Shown: positions 8,402-16,172 of the stretch, piece by piece
How positions within the stretch are numbered: the stretch's first letter is position 1
Layout of the letters: each line of letters opens with the position of its first letter
DNA from: Prosthecomicrobium sp. N25
GTDB lineage: Bacteria; Pseudomonadota; Alphaproteobacteria; Rhizobiales; Ancalomicrobiaceae
Assembly: GCF_037203705.1 (NCBI RefSeq)
Contig: NZ_JBBCAT010000001.1
Location: 2,143,418-2,207,417 of the forward strand
Length of the DNA stretch: 64,000 nucleotides
Reading direction: 5' to 3'
Notes under the pieces: generated by a model
Told to the model about the DNA's origin: nothing
The model's input: only the letters and a program-made list of their open reading frames with translations
The model's database searches: none
Program-made: the position numbers and the translations under genes

Positions 8402-9102
8402 GCCGCCCCTCTGTCCAGGGCGTTGCCGCCCTCCGTCGGGGTGCTGCCCCTCATGGGCGGGCAAGTGATGTCCCGGCATCCGCATTCCCGGACAAGGCGC
8501 GGCACGCGCCGCAGATCCGGGACCCAGCGCGACCCCCGATCCGCAGCACTGCGGCGGGTGGAGGGCATTGGACCCCGGCCCTCCGCTGCGCTCCGGCCGG
8601 GGATGCGGGGAGAGGGGGTGCCCCAAGGTCGGGGGATCTTGCGAACCCCACCCCTCCATCCGCATTCCCGGACAAGGCGCGGCACGCGCCGCAGATCCGG
8701 GACCCAGCGCGAGCCCCGATCCGCAGAGCTGCGGCCAGTGGAGAGCGCTGGACCCCGGCCCTTCGCTACGCCCCGGCCGGGGATGCGGGGGAAAGGGTGT
8801 GCCCCAAGGTCGGGGGATCTTGCGAACCCCCACCCCTCCATCCGCATTCCCGGACAAGGCGCGGCACGCGCCGCAGATCCGGGACCCAGCGCGGGCCGCC
8901 ATCCGCAGCGCTGCGGCCGGTGGAAGGCGCTGGACCCCGGCCCTTCGCTCCGCTCCGGCCGGGGATGCGATCGGGGAAGGGGCCCGGACGTCGGAAGCAG
9001 CCGGCCGCTCCCGCACCGCGACCGGCGCCACCGCCTCCGCCATGCGGTTGGACCACTAGGCCCCTAGGAACCCGTATTCCATGGAGCCCCCGGAACCCGC
9101 GT
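8402..9102. other. Gene-free 701-bp stretch dominated by tandem repeats
   Basis: No gene is supported here. Reading frames run through in several frames because the repeats lack stops, but their translations are low-complexity Arg/Pro/Gly and follow the repeat period. About 75 bases of unique sequence follow the ABC-F stop. The repeat array occupies 8477-8985, and a short unique stretch (8986-9102) precedes the end of the cyclase gene, which converges on this region. The stretch is therefore the 3' flank of both neighbours. Confidence 0.7.
8477..8985 (+). repeat. Tandem array of ~2.8 copies of a ~181-bp hairpin-rich repeat
   Basis: Three units begin with CATCCGCATTCCCGGACAAG at 8477, 8657 and 8839, giving periods of 180 and 182 bases. 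The third is cut short after the CCGGCCGGGGATGCG element. Each unit carries three short inverted repeats: GGCGCG-gca-CGCGCC, CCGCAG-nn-CTGCGG, and CCCCGGCC-(about 17 bases)-GGCCGGGG. Units end with a conserved GGTCGGGGGATCTTGCGAAC segment and a CCCCACCCCTCC run. Single partial copies of the first third occur inverted at 2116-2165 and 60268-60320. All copies are in intergenic space just after a gene end. This is a REP/BIME-like family rather than a CRISPR array, since units are long and have no unique spacers. Confidence 0.85.
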
Positions 9103-11187
9103 TCACGCCTCCGCCGACAGCCGCTCCGCGACCGGGTCGCCCGGGAGCTTCGAGGCGAGTGCCGCGAAGGCCTTGCGCCCGGCCGGCGGGTCTTCCGCCA
9201 TGAGCGCCGCCGCCGTCTCCCACGCCTCGGCGATCGCGGGCTCGACCGGATGGGGCCAGGGCTCGACCACGACGGTGTCCGACCCGCGTCCGCGCAGCCG
9301 GATGGTGCCGAGGCTGCGGAACGCGATTCCGGGCACGCGCGCCCGGGTGCCCGGCCCGACCGCGATCGCCGAGCCGAACAGCTTGTTGGACGCCTCCAGC
9401 CGCGCGGCGGAGTTCACCGCGTCGCCATGTGCCGTGTAATCGAGCTTCCGCCCGCCCCCGACGTCGCCGACGATCGCCCGGCCGGTCTCGATGCCGACCC
9501 GCGTCCGGCCGAGCCCGAGCGCCCGCGCCTCCGCACCCTGGCGGAACGCCTCCGCGAAGGCGACGACCGCGAGCCCCGCCTCGACGGCGCGGCGGGCATG
9601 GTCCGGCACATCCAGGGGTGCGTTGAAGAAGGCGTGCACCGCGTCGCCGACCACCTTGTCGATGGTGGCCCCGTGGTCGACCAGGATTCCGATCAGCCCC
9701 TCGAAGTAGCGGTCGAGCAGGGCGACCAGCACCGCCGGCTCGGCCCGCTCCGTCATGCTCGTGAAGCCCTCGATGTCGGTGAAGAGCGTGGTGATCTCCC
9801 GGATCTCGCCCTCGAGCCGGACGAGGCCCGGGTTCTCGACGATGCGGCGGACCACATCCGGGGCGAGATGCTGTTCGAACCGCCGCCGCAGCGCCGCCTC
9901 CCGCCGCCTCGTCGCCGCGAAGGCCGCCAGCGCGGTGGTCGCGAAGGTCGCCGCCGCCACGAGCGCCGGGGTCGCCGGATCGAGGATCGTGTCGGCCGCC
10001 AGCGTCGCCGCCGCTGCCGTTCCCGACCAGGCCGCCGTCACGAGCCCCGTGGCGAGAAGGCCGCCCGCGGGGCCGAGCCGCAGCGCCGCCGCGAGCGCCG
10101 CGAGGCCCAGGACACCTGCCGCGAGCCGCTCGGCGAGCGCCGCCCAGGCCGGCCGGACGGGCGACCGCCCGTCCAGGATCTGCCCGGCCGCCTCCGCCTG
10201 GATCCTGACCGACGGCGCGAGCGGGTCCGCCACCGTCGCCCGGAGCCCGCCCGCCTCCGGCGCGCTCGACCCCACGAAGACGATCCGGCCCGCCAGGCCC
10301 GCCCCGTCGAACCCGTCCGCCAGCACGCGCGCCGCCGGCACGACCCTGCCGGCCCAGGCCGCGCCCGAAGCCGGCCGCAGCCGCATCGTGGCGTCCGCCC
10401 CGAGCCGGACCGGCCGGTCGCCGATGGTCAGCGTCGGCGGCGCGGGCGCGAGCATGAAGAGCCCGGCCCCGAGCCCCGCCCGCACCGCCTCCGCGGCGAG
10501 CCCCGCATAGGGCCGCCCGTCCGCCAGCGCGAGCATCGGCACGGACCGGACCGTGCCGTCCGAGCCGGCCGGCAGGGACAGAACCCCGACCGCGCGCACC
10601 GCGCCCGCCACGCCCGGCGGCGGCGAGAGCGCCCCCGGCGCGGCCCAGGGATCGAGCGCCGCCGGCCCGCCCGTGACGGCGATCGACGCCGGGGGCGGCA
10701 GGTCCGCGCCCGGCTCCGGCGCCAGCACCAGGCCCGCGACGGTCGGCGCGAGCGCCGCCGCGGCCGCCAGCCGCTCGTCCGCGTCCGGGACCTCCCGGCC
10801 GAGATCGGCGAGCTCGGGCCGTCCCAGGCGCTCCGCGAGCAGCCGGCCGGCGGATCGGACGGAGAGCCGGTCCGGCCCGTCGAGGAGCACGTCCAGCGCC
10901 ACCGCCGCCGGCTTGGCCGCCGCGATCCGCTCCAGGAGCGCGGCCAAACGCTCCCGCGGCCACGGCCAGGGTCCGAGCGCCGCGAGGCTGTCCCGGTCGA
11001 TGTCGACGATCCGCACCCGGTCGTCCGCCGGCTGCCGGGGAAAGGCCGCGAACAGCGCGTCGACGGCCGCCTCGCCGAGCCGGTCGCCCGTCGCCCCCGG
11101 CGCAAGGCTCCAGGCCCCGAGCGCGAGGGCGAGGACGGCGAACCCGGCCGCCGCCGCGCCGGGCCGCCGGATCCGGGCGAGCCTCAC
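9103..11187 (-). CDS. CHASE2-domain adenylate/guanylate cyclase
   Basis: A 694-residue membrane sensor cyclase that makes cAMP (less likely cGMP). Order: a short cytoplasmic start (VRLARIRRPG) and membrane segment near 12-30; a periplasmic CHASE2 sensor domain about 35-350 (VDALFAAFPRQPADDRVRIV, KPAAVALDVLLDGPDRLS, GRIVFVGSSAPEAGGLRATV); two or three membrane segments about 370-450 (LAAGVLGLAALAAALRLGPA...); then a class III catalytic domain from about 480. The catalytic domain has metal Asp residues in TLFTDIEGFTSM and VVGDAVHAFF, the purine-selecting Lys in IDKVVGD, and the Asn/Arg pair in HGDAVNSAARLE. The start is a GTG overlapping the stop of the upstream Crp-type gene as GTGA, so translation is coupled. 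A longer frame upstream is a shadow of that gene. The stimulus for the CHASE2 domain is unknown. Confidence 0.9.
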   Translation of the reverse strand: MRLARIRRPGAAAAGFAVLALALGAWSLAPGATGDRLGEAAVDALFAAFPRQPADDRVRIVDIDRDSLAALGPWPWPRERLAALLERIAAAKPAAVALDVLLDGPDRLSVRSAGRLLAERLGRPELADLGREVPDADERLAAAAALAPTVAGLVLAPEPGADLPPPASIAVTGGPAALDPWAAPGALSPPPGVAGAVRAVGVLSLPAGSDGTVRSVPMLALADGRPYAGLAAEAVRAGLGAGLFMLAPAPPTLTIGDRPVRLGADATMRLRPASGAAWAGRVVPAARVLADGFDGAGLAGRIVFVGSSAPEAGGLRATVADPLAPSVRIQAEAAGQILDGRSPVRPAWAALAERLAAGVLGLAALAAALRLGPAGGLLATGLVTAAWSGTAAAATLAADTILDPATPALVAAATFATTALAAFAATRRREAALRRRFEQHLAPDVVRRIVENPGLVRLEGEIREITTLFTDIEGFTSMTERAEPAVLVALLDRYFEGLIGILVDHGATIDKVVGDAVHAFFNAPLDVPDHARRAVEAGLAVVAFAEAFRQGAEARALGLGRTRVGIETGRAIVGDVGGGRKLDYTAHGDAVNSAARLEASNKLFGSAIAVGPGTRARVPGIAFRSLGTIRLRGRGSDTVVVEPWPHPVEPAIAEAWETAAALMAEDPPAGRKAFAALASKLPGDPVAERLSAEA

Positions 11188-11924
11188 GAGCCGCCCTCGG
11201 GCTCCTCGGCGACCGCCGTGAGCCGGTCGAGCCGGCAGACGAGGTCCGCCCCCTTGCGCTGGATGGCACCCGCCTCCTGCATGGCGAGGAGCGCCCGGTT
11301 CACCTTCGGCCGGCTCGCCCCGACGATGTCGGCGAGGTCGCTCTGGCTGAGGTCGAGGTGGAGGCGGACGCTCGCCCCCGCGTTCGGGTCGACCTGGCGG
11401 GCGAGGGAGAGCAGCAGCCGGGCGAGCCGGGCCTCGATCCGGTGCAGCGCGATCGATTCGAGTTGGTCCGTCGTGTCCCTGAGGCGGCGGCACAGCATGG
11501 CGACCACCGCCCGCGAGAGGGCGGGCGAGGCCTCCATCAGCCGGCCGAACTCCGCCCGCGACAGGATCTGAGCGGCAACGTCCGTCATCGCCGAGGCGTC
11601 CGCGGTTCGCGCCCCGCCGTCGAGGAGCGCGATCTCGCCCACGAGCGTGCCGGGCCCGGCGATCCGGAGCGAAAGTTCGCGGCCCTCGCCGGACATCACC
11701 GAAATCCGCACGCGCCCCTCCTCGACGAGCAGCGCGAAGTCGCCCGGGTCCCCGCGCGAGAAGATCAGCGTCCCGGCCGGATAGCGGCGTGACTTCAGGG
11801 CCCGCGCGACCCGCCCCAGGTCCTCCGCGCCGAGCCCCGCGAAGGGCTCCGCCTGCGCCAGCAGCCCCGCCGTCCCCTGCCGTCCCGCCCCCGCCGCAGG
11901 GGGCCCCCCGCCGTCGTGATCCAT
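11184..11924 (-). CDS. Crp/Fnr-family transcriptional regulator, likely cAMP receptor
   Basis: A 246-residue cytoplasmic DNA-binding protein. The cyclic-nucleotide domain covers about 25-150. Its phosphate-binding cassette reads GEIALLDGGARTADA, keeping the Gly-Glu and Arg-Thr residues that contact cAMP in Crp (Arg-Ser in E. coli). There are no clustered cysteines, so it is not an FNR iron-sulfur sensor. The C-terminal winged helix includes LSQSDLADIVGASRPKVNRA (about 190-210). The start MDHDGGG is chosen because GGAGG lies 8 bases upstream; the frame stays open much further but through non-coding AT-rich DNA. The gene ends inside the GTG of the adenylate cyclase, forming a two-gene unit of receptor and messenger-producing enzyme. 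Confidence 0.9.
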   Translation of the reverse strand: MDHDGGGPPAAGAGRQGTAGLLAQAEPFAGLGAEDLGRVARALKSRRYPAGTLIFSRGDPGDFALLVEEGRVRISVMSGEGRELSLRIAGPGTLVGEIALLDGGARTADASAMTDVAAQILSRAEFGRLMEASPALSRAVVAMLCRRLRDTTDQLESIALHRIEARLARLLLSLARQVDPNAGASVRLHLDLSQSDLADIVGASRPKVNRALLAMQEAGAIQRKGADLVCRLDRLTAVAEEPEGGS

Positions 11925-12059
11925 CGCCCCGTCCTCCGCCGAGGCGCCGAGCATAGCGCCCCCGGCCGAATCGAAAAACGCCAGATCCGACCCGGATTTA
12001 CCCATCGTGAACCATGGTGCGCCGCGGCCGGCTGGCTGCCCGACCGGTCCACGGCTGCG

Positions 12060-12250
12060 AGGGAGCGCGGGCCGACCTATCAATTCACATAACAGCATGT
12101 AATTAAATAACAGGTCTGAGAAAAGCCTTAGTGTAGGATTCACATAAGAAATAACAGTGTGAGAAATGATCGAAACAAACATATGACATGCAGAATACGT
12201 TATGTAAATCGTGGCGTCTTTGCAACGTAAGCTCCGCAAATCTATTCGAG
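12060..12250. promoter_or_regulatory. AT-rich regulatory block between crp-like gene and first porin
   Basis: This segment is strikingly AT-rich against its GC-rich surroundings. It holds repeated words: ATTCACATAA at 12083-12092 and 12138-12147, and AAATAACAG at 12105-12113 and 12149-12157, the pair spaced 22 bases in the first case and 11 in the second. It also has dyads: AATTcACAT-N6-ATGTAATT at 12082-12104 and TCACA-N13-TGTGA at 12140-12162. TGTGA/TCACA words are half-sites of Crp-type proteins, and a Crp-type gene starts 140-240 bases away on the other strand. It is likely a binding region for one or more regulators of the crp-cyclase pair, the porin, or both. No gene fits it. Confidence 0.5.
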
Positions 12251-12273
12251 CGGCCGCTCAGATCGACTCAGGA

Positions 12274-12302
12274 CTTCATTTCGGGAGCTTCACGGGTATG
12301 GT
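12274..12302 (+). promoter_or_regulatory. Predicted promoter of porin 1
   Basis: A -35-like CTTCAT (12274-12279) and -10-like TATGGT (12297-12302) are separated by exactly 17 bases. The second porin has CTTCAA and the same TATGGT, also 17 bases apart, and the bases after the -10 are similar (TCGTGTCGATCGGTGACGC here). Conservation between the two copies is the main support. The predicted leader is about 95 bases. Confidence 0.55.
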
Positions 12303-12379
12303 CGTGTCGATCGGTGACGCAAGGTAAGCCGGCCGCGAGGTCGATGCCTTCAATCGGGTCAGGATTGGTCGCCGGCAGT

Positions 12380-12601
12380 CACGAACCAACAGGGGGTTCA
12401 CCAATGAAGTTCAAGTACGCCACCATGGCTGCGGCCATGCTCGCCGCGACGGGGGCCTCGGCCGCCGATCTCGGCCGGCCGGCTCCGGCTGCCGTGGACT
12501 ACGTCAAGGTCTGCGACGCCTACGGCACCGGCTTCTTCTACATCCCGGGCACCGAGACCTGCCTCAAGATCGACGGCTACGTCCGCGCCGACTACCGCTA
12601 C
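12380..12601 (+). repeat. 222-bp near-identical direct repeat, copy 1 (porin 5' end)
   Basis: This block covers the last 24 bases of the leader, including the shared AACCAACAGGGGGTTCACC around the ribosome-binding region, and the first 66 codons of porin 1. It differs from copy 2 (14529-14750) at only three positions by eye. Similarity drops sharply after it, as expected for a recent duplication homogenised by gene conversion or conserved by strong selection on signal peptide and N-terminal strand. Confidence 0.85.
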
Positions 12602-13798
12602 CAGAGCACGACGCCGTACCTGATCAAGAGGGCTGGCGGTGCGGTCACCAACCGCTACTACTTCGGTGGTTTCGGTGCGACTCCGACCGCCACGACCCGC
12701 AACCGCAACGACATCTTCACCCGCGCTCGTGCGCTGTTGCACTTCGACGCCCGCACCAACACCGAGTTCGGTCTGCTGCGGTCCTACGCCGAGGTGTTCT
12801 TTACCACGAACAGCGGCGACAACGGCGGCGTCGCGACGTCCCTCGATCAGGCCTTTATTCAGTTCGGCGGCCTGACCGCCGGTCGTGCCCAGTCGTTCTT
12901 CGACTTCATCACCGGCTACGCCTACGGCATGCACTACCATGAGACCTGGCCGGACTCGAAGACCAACCTGCTCGCCTACACCTTCTCCTTCGGCAACGGC
13001 GTGTCCGCGTCGCTGTCGCTCGAAGATCCGTCGACGAGCGGCCGTCGTCGCGGCACTGCCAACTTCGGCACACCCGTCCCCGCGTTCACTCGCAACACGA
13101 TCGGCGGAGCCGGTGTCCTCGCTCCCTTCTTCTCGACCTACGACTTCGGCTACCAGGGCGTGAAGGTTCCGGACGTCGTCGGCCAGCTGGCGATCGCCCA
13201 GGCCTGGGGCAAGGCGCAGCTCAGCGTCGCCGCCCACCACGTCTACGGCACCGGCACCGCCGTCGGCGGCCCGGCGGCCGCCCCGGTCTTCGGCACCGTC
13301 TACAACAAGGACGATTGGGGATACGCGGTCGGCGCTGGCGTCGAAGTGAACCTGCCCATGATCGCGCCCGGCGACAAGATCTTCGCCGAGGCGTTCTACG
13401 GCAAGGGCGCGATGAGCTACGTCTGCGTCAACTGCTTCAACGCCTACGGTCACCTGGGCGCCGACGCCGTGATCGGCACCCGCGGCAAGCTCGGCCTGAC
13501 CGAGGCCTGGTCGCTCAGCGGCGGTTTCTACCACGCCTTCTCGGCTCAGTGGGACTTCTCGGTCAGCGGCGGCTATGCCGCTGTCGACGGCCTCGGCGCC
13601 AACGACTACGACCAGTACGAAGTCGCCGGCACCCTGCGCTGGAAGCCGGTCGCCGGTCTCCAGATCGGCGCCACCGCCGAATACCGGAACCTCGAGTTCT
13701 CGAACGCCACCCGCGCCTACTACAGCGCGCCGGGCGTCGCTGCGCTCAAGAACAACGACTCCTACGTGTTCGGCCTCCGCGTCCAGCGGAACTTCTGA
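12404..13798 (+). CDS. Porin, outer-membrane beta-barrel (porin_2 family), copy 1
   Basis: A 464-residue outer-membrane channel for small hydrophilic solutes. The signal peptide MKFKYATMAAAMLAATGASA ends in ASA|AD at residue 20. The mature N-terminus DLGRPAPAAVDYVKVCDAYG leads to CLKIDGYVRADYRY, typical of Rhizobiales porins, with Cys37 and Cys53 probably disulfide-bonded. A second pair, CVNC, sits in a late loop. Alternating amphipathic strands with aromatic girdles follow, for example NTEFGLLRSYAEVFF and QFGGLTAGRAQSFFDF, and the chain ends in LRVQRNF with the terminal Phe needed by the BAM machinery. Start chosen at the signal peptide; the longer upstream frame is leader. It has its own promoter and a strong terminator at 13826-13856. 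The neighbour at 14553 is a paralogue. Confidence 0.95.
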   Translation: MKFKYATMAAAMLAATGASAADLGRPAPAAVDYVKVCDAYGTGFFYIPGTETCLKIDGYVRADYRYQSTTPYLIKRAGGAVTNRYYFGGFGATPTATTRNRNDIFTRARALLHFDARTNTEFGLLRSYAEVFFTTNSGDNGGVATSLDQAFIQFGGLTAGRAQSFFDFITGYAYGMHYHETWPDSKTNLLAYTFSFGNGVSASLSLEDPSTSGRRRGTANFGTPVPAFTRNTIGGAGVLAPFFSTYDFGYQGVKVPDVVGQLAIAQAWGKAQLSVAAHHVYGTGTAVGGPAAAPVFGTVYNKDDWGYAVGAGVEVNLPMIAPGDKIFAEAFYGKGAMSYVCVNCFNAYGHLGADAVIGTRGKLGLTEAWSLSGGFYHAFSAQWDFSVSGGYAAVDGLGANDYDQYEVAGTLRWKPVAGLQIGATAEYRNLEFSNATRAYYSAPGVAALKNNDSYVFGLRVQRNF

Positions 13799-13825
13799 TC
13801 CACCGAAGGATCGTTCTCGATCAAG

Positions 13826-13856
13826 GGCCCGGCGGGAAACCGCCGGGCCTTCTTCG
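13826..13856 (+). terminator. Rho-independent terminator of porin 1
   Basis: A perfect 10-bp stem GGCCCGGCGG (13826-13835) / CCGCCGGGCC (13840-13849) with a GAAA-type tetraloop, then TTCTTCGTT. The same hairpin with one G-T change follows porin 2. Confidence 0.85.
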
Positions 13857-14417
13857 TTCGGTCTCACCCGAACCGATGGAGAGCGCGGCGCCGCCGGCCT
13901 CCCTTATGCGAGTCGGAGAGCATTCGGGCCATCGAATCCCCGCGGTGCCCCGATCCCCCGCACGTCCCGCGACATCCCCGCGCCGGTCGCCGCCAGGCCA
14001 CCGGCCGACTCGATTCCCGCAGGACGGACCCGCTCGCGGCCGATTCGTGCGCCGCGCGGGTCTCCCGGCGGCCCTCGGCAAGCCCCGGGCGCGCCATCGG
14101 GCCGCCAGCGGGCGGCACGCCGCGGCACCGGGCCGATGCCCCGGGCCGGCGCCCTCGTTAATCCTGTCAGGCGCCTGCAAGGGTGTCGGGCCCTGCCGTC
14201 CGGCCCGGCTCCGGCCGCCCTTCACAAGGCGGTGAAGTGTCGGAAATCGGGCACTTTTCCGGCCTCTTGCCGAAGTTCAGGGCCCCCTCTCGCCACCACC
14301 CCGAGGCGCCCGGGCCTCCCCTTCGGACAGGGTTAACGGCCACGCTCCCGCACTGTGGCGTCCCGGCAACGCACGGATCGGAATGTTGAAATGTCTAGGA
14401 AACTGCATGCGCTGGCA

Positions 14418-14446
14418 CTTCAAAATATTCAGGCCCGGAGTATGGT
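14418..14446 (+). promoter_or_regulatory. Predicted promoter of porin 2
   Basis: CTTCAA (14418-14423) and TATGGT (14441-14446) with a 17-base spacer, matching the arrangement upstream of porin 1. The downstream CACGGTCGAACGGCGACGC also resembles the porin 1 leader start. The predicted leader is about 100 bases. Confidence 0.55.
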
Positions 14447-14528
14447 CACGGTCGAACGGCGACGCGAGGTCAGTGGGTGAACCCATCGAGGCCTCTTCGG
14501 TCGGGTCAGGACCAGGGTCGCCGTGAGA

Positions 14529-14750
14529 CACGAACCAACAGGGGGTTCACCAATGAAGTTCAAGTACGCAACCATGGCTGCGGCCATGCTCGCCGCGACG
14601 GGGGCCTCGGCCGCCGACCTCGGCCGGCCGGCTCCGGCTGCCGTGGACTACGTCAAGGTCTGCGACGCCTACGGCACGGGCTTCTTCTACATCCCGGGCA
14701 CCGAGACCTGCCTCAAGATCGACGGCTACGTCCGCGCCGACTACCGCTAC
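14529..14750 (+). repeat. 222-bp near-identical direct repeat, copy 2 (porin 5' end)
   Basis: Partner of the block at 12380-12601: same length, about three mismatches. Recombination between the copies would delete or amplify about 2.15 kb and leave one chimaeric porin. Confidence 0.85.
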
Positions 14751-16025
14751 GGCGACACCACGTCGTACCTGCGCACCACCACCAACTCCCGTACGCTTCT
14801 GCGTGCCGCAGATCCCAACGCCGTTCCGCCGATCCCGGCCCTCTACACCCGCTTCAGCCGGGTTGGCACGACGGATGCCTACTTCGGCCGTCTCGGTGGC
14901 GACCGCACTCGTGACGACATGTTCACCCGCGCTCGCGCCCTCCTGCACTTCGATGCCCGCACCAACACCGAGTTCGGTCTGCTGCGCTCCTACATCGAAG
15001 CCTACTGGTCGCTCAACTCGCGTTCGGGCGGCAGCGTCGTCGCGACCGAGCTCGACCAGGCCTTCGTGCAGTTCGGTGGCCTGACCGCCGGCCGCGCCCA
15101 GTCGTTCTACGACTACGTCACCGGCGTCGCCTACGGCATGGACTACCACTCGATGTGGGGTGACGCGAAGACCAACCTCTTCGCTTACACCTTCTCCTTC
15201 GGCAACGGCATCTCCGCGTCGCTGTCGCTGGAAGACCCGTCGACCTCGAACCGTCGTCGCGGCAGCCTGAACGCCACTTACGTGGACAACTTCACCTTCC
15301 GCACCATCACGAACATTCGCGACTTCTACGGCTTCGCCTACCAGGGCATGAAGTACCCGGACGTCGTGGGTCAGCTCCGCATCTCTCAGGCCTGGGGTTC
15401 GGCCCAGCTGATGGCGGTCGCTCACAACATCTACGGTGCCGCGGCTACGGGCGCGGGCAGCCAGACCCGGCTCACGGGCACCGCCAACAAGGACGATTGG
15501 GGCTACTCCGTCGGCGCCGGCGTCCTCGTGAACCTGCCGATGCTCGCCGCCGGCGACCAGTTCTTCTTGCAGGGGAACTACTCGGATGGCGCCATCGGTT
15601 ATGCCTGCGCGAACTGCTTCACCGGCTTTGGCGCCCTCGGTGCCGACGCTGTCCTGACTCGCCGCGGTGGCTTCAAGACCACCGAGGCCTGGACCGTCAG
15701 CGCCGGCTTCAAGCATAACTTCTCGGCCCAGTGGGAGTTCAACATCGACGGCGGCTACGGCTCGGTCGATGGCTACGGCGCGAACGACTACGACCAGTAC
15801 GAAGTGGCTGCGGACGTCCGCTGGAAGCCGGTCGCCGGTCTCCAGATCGGTCTCGCCGCCGAGTACCGCAACGTCGAGTTCACGAACGCGACCCGTGCGG
15901 CCTACTCCGGCTCGACCTTCGGCGCTGCGCCGACCGCGGTCGGCGGCACGCAGACCCGCACGGACTATCGTCTGCGCAACAACGACGCCTTCATCCTCGG
16001 CCTCCGCGTTCAGCGCAACTTCTGA
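14553..16025 (+). CDS. Porin, outer-membrane beta-barrel (porin_2 family), copy 2
   Basis: A 490-residue paralogue of the porin at 12404. The signal peptide and first 66 residues are essentially identical (MKFKYATMAAAMLAATGASA, then VCDAYGTGFFYIPGTETC). The body diverges mainly in predicted surface loops: this copy has a longer first loop (TTTNSRTLLRAADPNAVPPI) and a longer last loop (SGSTFGAAPTAVGGTQTRTD), while strand segments such as QFGGLTAGRAQSF, FSFGNGISASLSLEDPSTS and YDQYEVAADVRWKPVAGLQI are kept. CANC replaces CVNC. It ends in LRVQRNF with terminal Phe. Loop-specific divergence suggests different permeability or phage/antibody exposure. It has its own promoter, leader and terminator. 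Confidence 0.95.
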   Translation: MKFKYATMAAAMLAATGASAADLGRPAPAAVDYVKVCDAYGTGFFYIPGTETCLKIDGYVRADYRYGDTTSYLRTTTNSRTLLRAADPNAVPPIPALYTRFSRVGTTDAYFGRLGGDRTRDDMFTRARALLHFDARTNTEFGLLRSYIEAYWSLNSRSGGSVVATELDQAFVQFGGLTAGRAQSFYDYVTGVAYGMDYHSMWGDAKTNLFAYTFSFGNGISASLSLEDPSTSNRRRGSLNATYVDNFTFRTITNIRDFYGFAYQGMKYPDVVGQLRISQAWGSAQLMAVAHNIYGAAATGAGSQTRLTGTANKDDWGYSVGAGVLVNLPMLAAGDQFFLQGNYSDGAIGYACANCFTGFGALGADAVLTRRGGFKTTEAWTVSAGFKHNFSAQWEFNIDGGYGSVDGYGANDYDQYEVAADVRWKPVAGLQIGLAAEYRNVEFTNATRAAYSGSTFGAAPTAVGGTQTRTDYRLRNNDAFILGLRVQRNF

Positions 16026-16048
16026 TCGGATCTCCGATCGCGAACTCG

Positions 16049-16085
16049 GGGCCTGGCGGGAAACCGCCGGGCCCTTTCCTTTTTG
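16049..16085 (+). terminator. Rho-independent terminator of porin 2
   Basis: Stem GGGCCTGGCGG (16049-16059) / CCGCCGGGCCC (16064-16074) with one G-T pair and a GAAA loop, then TTTCCTTTTT. Confidence 0.85.
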
Positions 16086-16172
16086 CGCGCCGGCCCTTGC
16101 GGGCGCACGCATGGTCGTAAGCCCCGGCCTCGCCGGCCGCGCTTCGTGCCCCAACGGGAAGGAAAGCTGGTC

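Larger units (their letters stand above)
13799..14552. other. 754-bp intergenic region between the two porins
   Basis: Contains the terminator of porin 1 (13826-13856) and the promoter (14418-14446) and leader of porin 2. Between them, 13860-14400 is GC-rich with no reading frame I can support: frames here translate to Arg/Pro/Ser-rich sequence and have no ribosome-binding site or family resemblance. A short AT-richer patch (14385-14430) marks the promoter. Confidence 0.6.

Noticed and set aside
8477-8985. CRISPR array
   Set aside because: Units are about 181 bp, nearly identical throughout and lack unique spacers; no cas genes in the window.
6434-9043. 870-codon minus-strand frame opposite the ABC-F gene and repeat array
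   Set aside because: Low-complexity translation follows codon shadow and repeat period; the plus-strand ABC-F protein has all motifs.
8423-9067. Open frames through the tandem repeat array
   Set aside because: Translations repeat with the 181-bp period, lack a ribosome-binding site and resemble no protein.
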